From NCBI GenBank assembly GCA_025602905.1, contig JAHLKI010000059.1, positions 1 to 63,928 on the forward strand: DNA of 63,928 bases, written 5' to 3'. The stretch is from Phlyctochytrium arcticum (taxonomy: Eukaryota; Chytridiomycota; Chytridiomycetes; Chytridiales; Chytridiaceae). Made by a program: the position numbers and the translations under genes. Positions 1 through 13,054 of this stretch are shown in pieces; within the stretch, counting starts at the first letter, position 1; the number at the start of each line of letters is the position of its first letter. The notes below the pieces were generated by a model. The model was given only the letters and a program-made list of their open reading frames with translations, ran no database searches and was not told where the DNA came from.

Positions 1-184
1 CTTGCTCCAGTTCACATCTCAACAAATCATACCATGGACGATTTTGCCTTCCTTCACTCGTAGACCGGCGTCTGCGCAACATAATTTCAGGGAATAGCCT
101 TAACATTGTGTGAGTGGATGCCTACCGGGAGCATAAAAAAGGTTGAAAATTGAATATTTCTTCATCCTCACGCTGCTCCTAATA

Positions 185-311
185 ACCAAGGTCATTGCCA
201 AATGCTCGATGTCCTTCCGGACAGGGACAGTGTACGAGCAAAAAATGAGAGACTTCCGTTCGAATCAATTGAAATTGATTCTTGACACTCCTCCGGCGCA
301 GATATATATGC
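185..311 (-). repeat. Diverged copy of a segment also present near 57.95-58.08 kb
   Basis: Read on the minus strand, this stretch resembles the plus strand at about 57,945-58,080 in both DNA and one translated frame. Shared translated features are an RSVK/RSVR block, an LIRTEV/LIRIEV block and a C-PEGHRAFGND / CSEGNRAFGND block. The match in one shared frame suggests an old coding sequence, perhaps a decayed transposon gene or a small gene family. I do not recognise the protein. No long open frame survives here, whereas the copy near 58 kb keeps a 177-codon frame. Confidence 0.5.
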
Positions 312-496
312 CTTTTGCGACAGTCCGGGATAGTCGTAGAGTGATCTTTCTGCCATATGCCTCAACAATGCATACTGATATGCTGCAAAAAAGCTATCTT
401 GCGTAATCAATTCTTTGATTTCTCTACCATTTGTGGCCGGCCGGAATGGCCAACCGGAGAAGCTTCTTGCCCTGACGGCCGGGCAACACCAGGTTC

Positions 497-704
497 GGTC
501 TCTGCCGGGGAATATATACATGTATCAATTTTTTGGGTCTCCGCCGGGGAACTATGATACATGTAAAGATTCAGTTTATTCAATCTCCGCCGGGGAACTA
601 CATACAAATATTCAATTTTTTTGGTCTCCGCCGGGGAACTACATGTAAAGATTAAATTTTTTCGGTCTCCGCCGGGGAACTATATGTAAAGATTCAATTT
701 TTTC
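497..704. repeat. Minisatellite, five imperfect units of about 40-46 bp
   Basis: Five units each start with a GGTCTCCGCCGGGGAACTA-like core (starts near 497, 535, 581, 622 and 663) followed by an AT-rich spacer containing ACATGTA and a T-run. A short GC-rich inverted sequence (CGCCGCCTGCGGCGGGCG) follows immediately at about 704-721. Short frames across the array are by-products of the repeat and are not called as genes. Unit length varies, so this is not a CRISPR-like array. Confidence 0.8.
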
Positions 705-1461
705 GCCGCCTGCGGCGGGCGGAATAAACCGGGTGCCGGCCGGAACAAACCGGCGCTTCCCGGCCATTACTACCAGCTCGAGGGGACATCAGGAGTGACA
801 GTAGTAGCAGTAGTGACGATTCTTTGAGAAGGGCTAGCTGTTCAGCTGCATCTCCCCATTAACACTAAACGTCGAACACCACCATCCTCAGCTATTACAC
901 CTCCGACAGCCAAGTCCTTAAAACATCTTAATGTCCGATCCAATCAATGAAGCAGGCGTCGAAACGAATCCCGGTGATCCTGTTGTCCAAGGGAAAACCG
1001 CTCCTCACCTTCTTCGCAAAGATGCCATCGCAAGCCGACTTTGAACGACGACTTCCCACCTTTCGATTCCTCGTTTGCTCCTCACCTTCTTCGCAAAAAT
1101 GACTTCACAAGCAGAGTTCGAAAACCGCGTGCGAAATATCAAAGGAGGAGGACATACAAGTCGTCTTCTTCGCAAAAATGAGGGATTCATTGGGTCAAAG
1201 ATGTTTAGTTGTATATACATATTAGCATCAAGAAATCATGGCCTTCTGTTCTTTTTTCATTGTTTCAAATCAAATTCAATCATTCATCCATATATATATG
1301 GAATGAAGGATTGGATCAATGAATGATGAAAAAAACATCTTCGCCAAAAGGCTAATAGGATCACTTTGTGCCGAAAAGCCCACCAGATTGCAGTAGGTAA
1401 TCACCACAGGTCCACAACGCGTTTAACGCGTCGCTGGCAAAAACAAATAAACCTCACAGTC
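705..1461. other. Non-coding stretch with a degenerate repeat, upstream of IFT20
   Basis: No convincing gene is seen. A CTTCTTCGCAAAAATG-like word occurs near 1012, 1087 and 1164 with a weaker form near 1339. The first two copies extend to an imperfect duplication of about 50 bp. AT-rich sequence with ATATATAT near 1290 lies before the IFT20 start and may hold its promoter. That assignment is inference. Confidence 0.4.
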
Positions 1462-2060
1462 ATGGCAGCAGCAGCCAGCAACCAACCCCTTATTATATTC
1501 GATGAGTTTTCCAAACTCCGGATTCTGGACCCCACCCAGTTTGAGACCTCGGAGAATCTCAAAGATGAATGCAAGGACTTTACCTCCAGTATGTAAATCA
1601 AACAAAAACAATCATCATGTTTTGTCGTCGGATTCCTAATGTCGCTACTCGCCCGGATAGAGGTGAATAACTTTAACGACACGATCCAGTCGTTTCTAAA
1701 GATGATGGAGGAGAAGGCCCAGCAGATTGAAAAAGAAAAGCTCAAGGTGGACCAGTGAAAATTGACGTTGATGTTGGACAGAAACTCATGCATCAATCAG
1801 GCAATCGGACTGCGTAACCGTGCAGAACAGGAGTCAGAGAACCGAAAACGAACGCAAAAGCAGCTACAAAGTCTGATCAAGGAGCGTCAGGCCGAACTTG
1901 ACAGGTCAGAAATGTTTTTTGCTGTTTGGGGAAATCATGTATAATGGTATTTACATGTATTGAAACCAACTGCAACAATAGATTGACAGCACAAGCCGAT
2001 TCACTGAGCAAGGTACAACAAGATCAGCAGTCTTTGATGGACAGTTTGAGCTCAAAGTGA
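1462..2060 (+). CDS. IFT20: Intraflagellar transport protein IFT20
   Basis: IFT20 is a small coiled-coil subunit of the IFT-B complex that links Golgi-derived cargo to the ciliary/flagellar transport machinery. Four exons fit GT...AG introns: 1462-1588, 1661-1746, 1801-1904 and 1982-2060. The spliced product is about 132 aa, the usual size for the family. The N-terminus reads FDEFSKLRILDP and then LKDECKDF, both hallmarks of IFT20. They are followed by a continuous charged coiled coil (MMEEKAQQIEKEKLKAIGLRNR) that ends in a short polar tail. The start is the first ATG, in front of an Ala-rich leader. The gene is convergent with CSN2, whose stop codon is 137 bp away. An intact IFT20 implies that the organism builds a flagellum. 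Confidence 0.9.
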
Positions 2061-2197
2061 GGCACCTATCTGAGTTTGCCCTGGAGGATATAGCCCCACG
2101 CCGTTGCTGTGCTTGTACATATGTTGGGATGCGAGACGACGCTGCTAGAGGTGGATATTTGAACTGCCTTCTTGCAGAGGGCAGAGCAGGGCCACCT

Positions 2198-4255
2198 TTA
2201 CGCGCTGGCCTTCTGCATGACCGTTTTGTACAAATTGCTTACATTCGATGACCATTTGTCAAGGGCATTGTAATGCAGTGTATCGGTTGATCTACGCAGA
2301 CGTGTTAGTATAAGTGGGCGAAATAGAACAGACAGAGGTTTCATACTGGGAGTGTAGTTCTAATCGTTGATTGACTTGATCAATCTTTCCGTCTACTTTG
2401 TCGTCCAATATGAGACTGACGAGCAAATTTTCCACTTCGTCCACTGAAATGTTCAGTTGCTAAAGGAATCAAACGTTAGTCCTTGAGCTAGTACTGTCCG
2501 CATTCGGAAGAACAGCCTACCTCAGAGACGAAGGGCAGTTCTATCCGTGTATATGGTTTGATAAGCTCTATCAGGACTTGGGTCCGGATATTTTTGAGCA
2601 CGTCATCGATATAGGTACGAATGAACGGATCACTCAATATGGTGGCCTGATTATTTCGAAGAATCTTTTCCACTTCGCGCAATTCCTTTCTTTGGTACGC
2701 ATTGACCATATCCGTGATGGCGACAATTTGTGGATCATTTTTGTAGCTGCCACAAGAGTGAGTAAGTGGGTTGGCGGTACTTTGGAAGGAGTAGCTCCTA
2801 CGGTTTGGTTTCTTGTGAGTCAAATGGATTGATTTCAGATGCCATGAGCATGTTGGCCAATACAAGATATCTAAATGAAGAGATCAACAAATGCTTGTAC
2901 TTCCGACCGCACAGATGATGATTACTTTAAGCATTGTATCCGTTGTGGATCTCCTGATTCGTCGTAGTTTTTGAATGCCTCAAAGAAGTCAACCTGAGCT
3001 TTTTCCCATTCCTCTACAAACAGCCGCTGCGTTAAACCAAGAATCACCAATCAAACTGTCCCAGTCAACGTACGTTCTCCCATGTGCATCTTTCCGCCAC
3101 ATTCTCGAATCACACCCATAATCCTTGGATGAGGAATAGCGGACTTGACATGTAAACATTGCTGGTACAGAGCCTGCAACCATTCCAGTTTCATTAACAA
3201 CAAGAGGCCACTTGAACTCGTTATCACATACCTTCAGCTTCTTGTTGTTCTTGGTTTGGGTATACATTTGGATTTCTAGCGCAAAGATTTCCAACAGTAA
3301 CGTTCCCTTCTTTTGGTCGTCTGTGCCATCATCATTCTGGCAGGATTGATGTAGTTGCCGCAGGATCTAAGTTTGCGTATAAGATCCTCACTGAAGGGTA
3401 CGGTTTGACTCGGACCACCAAACTCACTTTGTTCAGGCGAGGGTATTCATGCCGGTCTAGCCACAATTTGGCAAGCTTGAGGTTTGTCTTGGTCCACAAT
3501 CGCTACATCATCGTAGATTTGAAATCTTCCCATTGTAGATGTGCTTGAAAGCCTACCTCGTTTTTCGTTTCATCTAATGCTTCCAACGTTACAGAGTAAA
3601 AGTCTTCCAGAAATTTCATGTCTTGCGACGAGGAGACAAAGTCCAGAATGTTGTTGATACTCTTTTCACTGTAATTCCGGGTTACCGCGCCTTTGACGTA
3701 GGTGATCAACTCCTTGTAGTATTGCAGGGCCTGTGATATGTCACTTAGAATCCATCGCTGACATTAAGACAATCAACAAATAGGTTACGAGTTGGAAGTT
3801 TCCTTGCAGAAACGAAAGTTTTGTCATTTGCTTCAAGGATTTGAACCCCCTAGAAGATGTGGTGTCACTCATTTGTGGCCTGAAAAGGTATGGGCGATTC
3901 GGACACCCTACCAGTCTCCCTTTTCCTCTTCCGCATCCACCACTTTGCGGAATTCCTTTATCGCAATATCTGGGTCGTCCTCCTTATGTCCTGGGTGCCA
4001 GAACAAGGGTCAATTGGGAGGTCCCCTAGTGCGCTCAATGTGAACAAGGAATACCTTTGGCATTATAGTACTTGTTCTCCAGATCGACGTCTGGCTCCTC
4101 CTCGTCCTCGTCCTCATAATCAAAGTCGAATTCCTCGTCGTCATCCTCGTGCTATACGTTTTCCACGCGACGCAAAGTCAGCAAAATGAAGATGGATTCC
4201 GGGTGCCGTTTGCGACAAGACCCACCATAAAGTCGTCGTCGTCCATGTCAGACAT
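2198..4255 (-). CDS. CSN2: COP9 signalosome complex subunit 2 (CSN2)
   Basis: CSN2 is the PCI-domain scaffold subunit of the COP9 signalosome, which removes NEDD8 from cullin-RING ubiquitin ligases. About ten exons are split by 45-90 nt introns. In order they encode an acidic start ([10 protein letters not shown]), the segment [15 protein letters not shown], the CSN2 signature [38 protein letters not shown], an [18 protein letters not shown] segment and [18 protein letters not shown]. The PCI/winged-helix part follows ([39 protein letters not shown]). The C-terminal helix [18 protein letters not shown] ends with AKASA-type residues before TAA at 2198-2200. All of these align in order with animal and fungal CSN2. 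It is divergent from the HD-domain gene, with 155 bp between start codons. Confidence 0.92.
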
Positions 4256-4410
4256 TGTGTGGGACTGGATCTAGGTTAAGCTCTTGACGGAGTTGTGCTG
4301 GATGCCGTTGCGATTTGGACTGTCATGTCACTCGACGATTTGCGTGGCTTGGGGTGAGCTTTGAAAGTCTCCGCTGTCATCAAAAACTTGCCTCAGATCA
4401 CCATAACAAA
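4256..4410. promoter_or_regulatory. Shared bidirectional promoter region, CSN2 / HDDC2
   Basis: Only 155 bp separate the two head-to-head start codons. Promoter elements for both genes must lie here or inside 5' exons. I see no TATA box. Function is inferred from gene arrangement only. Confidence 0.5.
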
Positions 4411-5167
4411 ATGGCAGATCCCAAGGGCGTATTGAAGTTTTTGCATACAATAGAGAACCTCAAGGTACGGTTTTATCGATATGAGAGTATGTATGTACCG
4501 TTCCTAACAACTTCTCTAGCGCACCAAGCGCACAGGCTGGATAAATAATGGAATCCCAGCTGCCGAGTCAATATCTGACCACATGCATCGAATGGTTTGT
4601 TCTTGCAAGTAAAAGGATCTATTTATGGAGAGCTGACTCTTGGGCGTGTGTAGGGTGTCATGGCATTTCTGCTAAACGACCCGTCGATTGATCGAACCAA
4701 GTGCATCAAAATGGCTATCGTGCACGACTTGGCCGAATGTATCGCGGGCGATATTACACCAGATAGTGGAGTCACCAAAGAAGCCAAGCACGAGATGGAA
4801 CGGAAGGGAATGGAGGATTTGGTTCAGATGCTGAATGGATCTGTGGAGGCAAAGGAAATCAAATCTCTGTGGGAAGAATATGAAGCGGCAGAGTCATCAG
4901 AAGCTCTGTTCGTCAAGGACCTGGACAAATTTGAAATGATTGTTCAGGCAGTAGAGTACGAAAAACGTAGGCCGACTCCTCCGTTCACCTTCCTTACACA
5001 TATGTCCATCCTTCTAACCCGTTTTCCAATCAGGGCATCCCGAGAAGAACCTCGATTCATTCTTTGCGTCAACAAAAGGTGTATTTCAGCACCCCCTGGT
5101 CGTCAGTTGGGTAGAAGAACTATATGCTGAACGACGGACCTTGGGAAACTGCAGTCATGATTCCTGA
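4411..5167 (+). CDS. HDDC2: HD-domain 5'-deoxynucleotidase, HDDC2 family
   Basis: HDDC2/YfbR-like enzymes are metal-dependent HD phosphohydrolases that remove the 5' phosphate from deoxynucleoside monophosphates. Four exons (4411-4464, 4520-4594, 4654-4966, 5034-5167) splice in frame to about 191 aa, close to the family's usual 200. The N-terminus has the family pattern FLHTIENLK...RTGWINNGI. The first metal His is in SDHMHRM, the HD pair in IVHDLAE and the distal Asp in VKDLDKFEM, so the H...HD...D set is complete. The C-terminus (KNLDSFFASTKGVFQHP) also matches HDDC2. The first ATG after the shared promoter fits the conserved N-terminus. It is convergent with VPS11, with 114 bp between stop codons. 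Confidence 0.9.
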
Positions 5168-5281
5168 GCTCGCGAGGCAAATCTCCAGAGTTCGCAACAG
5201 CTTCACGTTCCCTACATAGTACAACACACTCTCTATTTATTTACATGTACCGCATTCACATATACAAAGTCAAAAGAAATA

Positions 5282-8200
5282 TCAATCAGTAAGGCGCGCG
5301 GTAACAAATGCGTTCTTACTAAACCATTCCGCAATAACCGAAAAACTATCCTCTGTTGATTCCAACTGTAGGGCCATCTGGGGATTAGTTGCTACGCATT
5401 TTGAACTAGTCGAAACTCGCGTTACCTTGTGAAGAAACAGATCGTGTCTCGTGGCATTGGCTTCCTGATTTTGCACTAGTTCCTGAATCATCCGGTTCTC
5501 TGGAGCACATTTTGGACACTCGTGGTCACCATCACCCAAACAGCTGCAAAACAATTTGAGAACTCGAATTGCCTATGATCTTCAAGGGGGGACTTACCGT
5601 TGGTGATAAGAATGCTTGCACAGAAAGTGTACCGTCGGCAGCTGTAGCTGCTGTCGACATATCTCGCATTTTGTGATTTGAAACACGATCGGCCTGAGAA
5701 AGGAAGTTCAGCTTGGCATTTCAGGAAAAACACCTTAAAGCTCAATCGCACTTTTCTTTCAAGTCCGTCAATTGTGTCTGTAATCTTTCAGTTTCTTCCC
5801 GGTATGTGTCAATGATTCGATTCGACTAAAGGCATGACAACGTTAAAGGAGCACAATCTCTACCGCCTCAGCACATTGCCTACCTCCGTGATGGCCTTTT
5901 TCTCCGCCTCAACTCTGCGCACTACGTAGTCTCGGACCGTTCCAATTGTCACCGAATTATTCCGAGCAAGAATTTGAATCACTTGCAATGGTGGGAGCAA
6001 GTTGCGTCGATCGATATTGTGTAGTACTTCCAGTAACTCTGCTTGTGGATCGTCCCCGCCAAGACCAGTGCCTTTCTCTGCAAAGTATGCGAGAGCTTGG
6101 GTCCACAAACTTGGATCGCCGTCCCTATTTGGCCGGCGCTTTAGCACTTCATTTCGAACAGTTGAGACAAGCAATGCCATGCCATACCCATGGGTGTTAC
6201 ATGTTGCAATGACGCTGGCATAATCGTCTGTTTCCATGTGCTGGCGCAAAATATCCTTGTGCCTAGATATGCTCCGTTACCAAACGGGCCACTCTCAATT
6301 GACAGCGCGCACATACAATGACATTCGCTCGTAGAGGTAGAGCACCCCCTCTCCAAAGTTGTGCATTTTGCAAAGAACCAGTGCATGGTCTGCGTCATAA
6401 GGGGCCTACATCACGTTAAGGAAAAAAGTCAAATCAGTGAGGGCATTCCAGTCTTACATTTCCATTGCGTATGAGATCATATGCGCTAGCACGCCATTTG
6501 ATCATCATAGTTTCGTCTATGGAGCTTGGAGACTCTGGGGATGTGGCGTCCTTTCGATTTCATTAGTATAGCGGTACGTACTATCGTAGCAGTGATTAGA
6601 CCAACCGAATCAGCCACTATCGAGCGCTTGCCACCACCCAGATACAATTCAAGTAGCGTATTGCATACAATCCGCTTGCTTGTGGCATCCCGTTCAAGTT
6701 CCTCAGGTGTTCCAGATTTTGCTAATGTTTTAGCGTCGTCCGGAGATATGGCAGGACCCTTTCCTTTCTGACCAATGACAATTCCCCAGCGACTTTCAAG
6801 AACTCGTTCCAGAAAGCGTACACTCCATTCAGGGCGCTTGACGTAGAGGTAGAATAAATCCTCTGGCCAAGCGGCAGTTTTCACATCGCTAGAGCCCGTC
6901 AGGGGATGCGTGCAAAGCTGGACGAGCACATCGGTCATTTCCGCGGGTTTCTCAGTAACCAGGGTATGTCCGTACGGACCCAAACTGCGCACCATCTCTC
7001 GAGGGTCGAGCTTGGCCAGGTATGCGACAGTCTCAGCGTACCCTTTCAAATCTTCGACCTGAATGCGCAAATACCAGTCATGTTCGCCAAATCGCTCGGC
7101 CAGATAAAGCGCGTGCTCATGATAGCCTCCTTGGCGACAGACCCGAATCGCCGTCTCAATGTCAAATTTGATCTCTTTGTCTGTTTTGATAAACTCATCC
7201 AACTTTGCAACATCCTTCAACTTGGTGTAGCAATTCAAAAGAAGGGTCGTATGGTCCACATTGGCCAGCCCCTGTTCATGCAGCGCTTGCAAATACGAGG
7301 TCAAGTTGTGAATACGTTGCGCGTCCAAAAACTTTCGAATAACATAAGACGGTTCCAATTGCCCGATGGTCTGCACATATTGTTGAATGGACGAGTCATA
7401 CTCGCCCTTGGAGTACAGCCAGTCGCCATACCGCTTATATATCTCGACAACAGTTCCGTAATCCATGTCTCCGCTCGGTGGCTGCTTGTAGGTTGGAAGT
7501 GTTTCATCGGCTGTGACGTTGTCCCCCGCTGTCGGGCCTTTTTGTGAGGTCACAAGGTTGATGGCAAGAGTGTACATGTTCTTTTTGAAAAGAATTTCAA
7601 GCTTGGTATCCATATCTTTCTCTTGTAATCGATACATCTGTATATCCCGCTCAGTCAGCTTCCAACAACGAATAGGCGTAAAAGGTTACATACCTGCTTA
7701 TCATCGGTCAAGACATACATTTCACCCCATTCTCCTAAAACAGACCGAATTGGTTGGCCACGATATGAGCCGCCCCCAAAAGTCCCTGTGTAAGCGACGA
7801 ATCTGTTCTTCAAATCATAAAGGGTCAAGACATTTCCTGGCGTTGTTTCTGACGGAGAAGCGTGGATGACCGCATCAACTTCTGGCCGGGCACCCAAAAC
7901 AGACTTGTCCGCCAGGAACGATGCATCGGTGGTAACATCTCTTGACACTACAGCCAAGTAGTTGCGAAACCAAGTCAATGATGTCTTTTCCCCTGATTTT
8001 CCGGTAAGGCTCCCGATACTGCCACTTGATTTTGCTCTACACACCTTCAATGACAAAGCAAGGACCACGACCATCAGGGCCGTAGAAATAAACAGCCTGA
8101 GATCATCTCTTAGTAGGACTAGCAGCCCCTCAATGGTGCAATCCATACCTCTTTGCGACCAATCACAATTTCCTGATTGGAGTCGGCGGCGGTCAAAACG

Positions 8201-9269
8201 ACGGTTCCAACTTCTGCACCCTGCTCATCTATTATTTGCTATTGGACAATTTCACAGTTAAGATCTTTAAATACGAGCTTGCTAAAAATCTTCCATACCT
8301 TGAGGTCCTTGTTGGAAGTGTCAACTGTTAGGATGCGGGCAAGTGTTACCACATACAAAAGTGTGCTTTTTCCCGACTCGTGAAATCCCAGTCCTGATGG
8401 CATCATTCGTGAGATGCATTTCCTTCAATCCTTGCCTTCTGTTCCCTTTACCTGTGATCATCTCGCTCCCCTCATGTATAATCTTGGTCTTGGTAAAACG
8501 ATCTCGCGATATATCACCCCGCATGAGGATAGCCACTCCATTTTCAAGACCGATCGCAATTTGTGTCATGTTTTCAAGGACAGCGAGCGCCGTGACCTTC
8601 ATTTTACGTTATTCGCGCTGCACGTCCAAAACTTGCTGGGTCATGACATCCATACCGGAAAAACCTTGTTGCCATACTGGATCTTGCTACTTCGTTGTAG
8701 CACGGGAGTCTTTGCCATTTTGTCCGCCTTATCCAGATTCCACACCTTGACAACGGGAATGCCCTTGTCATCTTCCTATAATGATAATCGCCATCAAACC
8801 GTGCCGCGGATGAATGTATCAGTATAAACAAACAACTCACCCCAACAGAAACCAACTGGTTCTTGTACTTCATATGTTGCAGATGCGTGACCCGACGATC
8901 GTGAGCCTGATACGAAAAGACGACAGAGAGCGCATGATTCAGGATGATGATGGTTCCTCCGGCATGTAATCAAAAGGAAAAAATGAGAGTTAAGGATAAA
9001 AATGCAACATCAAATGTGATAGAAAGATGCAGAATAAGGATCAACGCAAAGGATATCTCCAAAAAATAAATGCCCCCGTCCATTCGTGCTAACAGTAATC
9101 TCCAGTTCCTAGAGTAGCCCACGCGTGTTAAAAGACCAAACTGATCGACGTGATTTCCAGGCAAAACTGGACATACCCGGAGCCATTGGGGAGCCTGCGT
9201 CGAGTCCTCGTTGTCGACGACCTGATCCCGGTCAAAGAAGGTAAATTGCCTCCACTGCGCAACTGTCAT
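5282..9269 (-). CDS. VPS11: Vacuolar protein sorting protein VPS11 (HOPS/CORVET core)
   Basis: VPS11 is a core subunit of the HOPS and CORVET tethers, acting at endosomes and the vacuole. The N-terminal exon (QWRQFTFFDRDQVVDNED) and following exons form the beta-propeller, including GDISRDRFTKTKIIHEG and the YDLKNRFVAYTGTF segment. The long exon at 6486-7637 carries the clathrin-repeat alpha-solenoid (YKRYGDWLYSKGEYDSSIQQ, RFGEHDWYLRIQVEDLKGY). Near the C-terminus is a RING-H2 domain: CEICRQQLQLP, then VHFLCKHSYH, then CLGDGDHECPKC, with its zinc ligands present. The last exon ends about 30 aa later in AEWFSKNAF, as in other VPS11 proteins. There are many introns of 50-80 nt. I place the start at the ATG (9267-9269) that opens MTVAQWRQF. 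The RPN11 start lies 224 bp away, head to head. Confidence 0.92.
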
Positions 9270-9493
9270 TGCCGGTTTTCGAAGTCACTTTCTGCTTGAA
9301 ATTTCGCGGATTTCGAGCGGCGAGATTCTGGGATTCTGACGTTTCGGATGACTCACGCTTAAGTAATGTTGTTGCCATTGCAACGGTGCACAGTCATCCA
9401 AGAGGGCTGTCAGACACGTCGCACTTTGGAAAGCAAGCGTGTAGCGATAGTCAAATCTTGAACCACAGTTACCAAAACCTTTCCAATACCAAT
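9270..9493. promoter_or_regulatory. Shared promoter region, VPS11 / RPN11
   Basis: This is the 224-bp gap between divergent start codons. No TATA box is obvious. The role is inferred from arrangement. Confidence 0.45.
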
Positions 9494-10720
<1,227 letters not shown>

Positions 10721-10852
10721 AAACAAAGCAGAAAATGGGGAAAACAAATCTAAATACAATTGAAAATGTGCGGGCCATGTTGTGATGATCCAAAAATGTG
10801 CAGAGAAATGTGGCAAGAGTTGACAAACTCTTTCCAGCAAAAAAAAGCGCCA

Positions 10853-12695
10853 TCACCTTCGCCCGTTCTTGACGTAAAACCAGCCACTTCCTCCTGGGAT
10901 AAGCGGCCATCCGCGAGATTGTAATGCTGCCCAAACAGCAGGATATACTTTTCGTTGGCCGCCCTTTGAGTGATTGCCTGCTCCGGTGATGACTTTTAAA
11001 GGGCGCAGGGCAACGGCTTGGGAGCCACCTCTTGAGTGCCATTCGTTGACGGCCTCCAGGGCATACTTAACTGCCTCGCGAACCGTTAGCTCGTGCAAGT
11101 CCAAAACATTAGGATCGTTCCGATGTTTTTGTCTGATGGATTTAAATACATTAGCACATGAATCGAACCCCTCCATCCTGTTCCCTCTTACATGTTACGT
11201 TGTACGACAGCAGCTGCGGCCAACTCATTCCACTTTGAGATCTCCTGCGACATCGATCGACCCTGTACAAAGAGAGACCTCAACAACCAACTCTCTCAGT
11301 CAACATAATTTGATCCCATACCTCTTCACTGTAATATGCAGCAGAACCCCGTCCAGTCAAGTTGCCACGCTTAAAAGCATGGGCCGCTTGATTGAAGCAT
11401 TCGTTACGCCTCTGCAAAATCTCCTGCGCAACCTTCCGATAGCTGCTGGGGTCTTGTGACACATTATATTTTGTCATTTGTGCAAAAGTCTGAGCTTTTT
11501 CGTCCTATTAGATACAAGAAAATTAGACACACGACCCCATCGACTATAGGTAAATGAGAAGCATACCGGTAGAGTGGCAAGCTTGGTGCCTCTTTCGACG
11601 ATTGACGAACCAGCGGCAGAAATCAAAAATATTGGCTGTTTCTTGGCCTTTGACTTTGATCGAGGGAGCTTGTCCATGGACATAACGCGATGTAATTTGG
11701 AGCTGTTTGCGGCTTTCGAGTGTACCACACAAGGATATCCACTGGCGACGCAATCACCTTGACATTTCATGTGCCAAGTCCCGCTGCTAACAGTTGTTAA
11801 AAATTCCGATACGCCTTGAGCGGAGCCATGCTCTTGCAGCAGACTCAAAAGCTCGGCGAGGTCTCGGTCTGGGAACATTTCGAATAGTATCGCCAAATCT
11901 CCATCATGGGTGTGTGATTTGTTGTGTTCCGCAGCATCGGGTTGGAGCAACTCTTCAGTGGCTTTTCCCATATCATTCGAGTTGAACGCCAATGCAGAGT
12001 AAATCCTCGTTCTGTCAATATCAGGAAACACGGCCGAAAGCGTTTGCATGTTGCGCTCAGTCTCTGGGTCAGCAGCCGCAGTCCAAAAGTCAGCATGGGT
12101 ATGCGAAGGAGTCCCACTGCTACTCGTGAAGGACGTGGTCGATGAGGCACAAGCCGACATGTCAGTCACAGAGCGAATTTCACCGGCATCGGAAGAGCTC
12201 GAAGAGAGGGAAATGTCATCATCGCTGCCTCGGGCAAGCAGAAAGTGAACTGCCTTCTCCATATCACCATCATAAGTTGCCAATGTCGTCTCTAAATCAT
12301 CTAGTGTGGTATCCGAAAACATTTCAGCAAGAAAGTCGACAGAATCCTCATAGCCCAAAGAGAGCGAGGGCTCTCCAGAGGATTGGTCATTAGCTCCGTC
12401 GTCGTCCTCGGACGAAGAGAAACTTTCAGAAGAGGTAGTATTGGGATGTGAATTATCTGAATCGCTGGAAAGGTTGGCGGAAATCTCTTGTTGTGTTGGT
12501 AGGTTTTCGAAGAAAGCAAGTGTCCGTTCCGAGAGCTGGGGTATAGGGAACGGACGATACTGGCCGGGAGTGGGATGCGACCTAGTTAGCTTGATTTTTC
12601 GAGGAGTTCTCGTGCCATTTGTCGCCTGAGGCAGGGAAAACCTTTATTAGCTTTCTGAGGGGAAACACTGGGTCTAATAATTGGGCTCACCATTA
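10853..12695 (-). CDS. CUE / DUF1771 / Smr-domain endonuclease, Cue2 / N4BP2 type
   Basis: The domains in order are a basic N-terminus, a CUE-type ubiquitin-binding helix bundle (FLAEMFSDTTLDDLETTLA), a second CUE-like segment (LAILFEMFPDRDLAELLSLL), a DUF1771 helical segment (YRKVAQEILQRRNECFNQAA) and a C-terminal Smr domain. The Smr domain shows the LDLHEL strand and the TGAGNHSKGG loop that define the active family. Proteins of this architecture (yeast Cue2, animal N4BP2/NONU-1) cleave mRNA at collided ribosomes in no-go decay. Assigning that role here is inference from the domains. The start codon sits alone in a 3-nt coding exon (ATG, 12693-12695). The next exon opens with ATNGTRTPRKIK. 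The gene is divergent from SEC12. Confidence 0.85.
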
Positions 12696-13054
12696 GTCTT
12701 CACCCAAATTGCGAGGAGAATCACGGTGCGGAGAGCGGAAAAGTAAGGGAGGCCAGGCAGCCGATACGGGGGAAGCGGCGGGAGGGAGCGGGGGGAGAGA
12801 AGAAGGAAAAGGAGCAAGTGGTGGTCGTGATATCTGCTTCATTCGCTTGGAAACTAATGGGACCGTTTGGACTTTGGAAAAAAGTCGGCACTTTGACTTG
12901 AATTGACCGCCGCCATGACCTCCAAATTAACCCTAGCCTTGGTCTTGTCATCAAGGGAACTTTTGGGCCGGCGGTTTGAGGCATCTTGCTTTTACCGAGT
13001 GAATCTGCTATAGAATCTTTACTAAATATCTAATCTTTGTTACAACCAAGAAAG
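12696..13054. promoter_or_regulatory. Shared upstream region, Cue2-like gene / SEC12
   Basis: This 359-bp divergent gap includes a purine-rich stretch (about 12,705-12,830, GGGAGAGAAGAAGG-like) and no recognised gene. A promoter role is inferred from arrangement. Confidence 0.4.

Noticed and set aside
1..142. Telomere or contig-end repeat
   Set aside because: No short tandem telomeric motif is present; the sequence is ordinary mixed DNA.
497..704. CRISPR-like array
   Set aside because: Unit lengths vary, spacers are related to each other and the genome is eukaryotic; it is a minisatellite.
3841..3860. tRNA-like 3' arm (GATTTGAACCCCC)
   Set aside because: On the minus strand it is the CSN2 exon encoding GFKSLKQ after a splice acceptor; no cloverleaf can be drawn.
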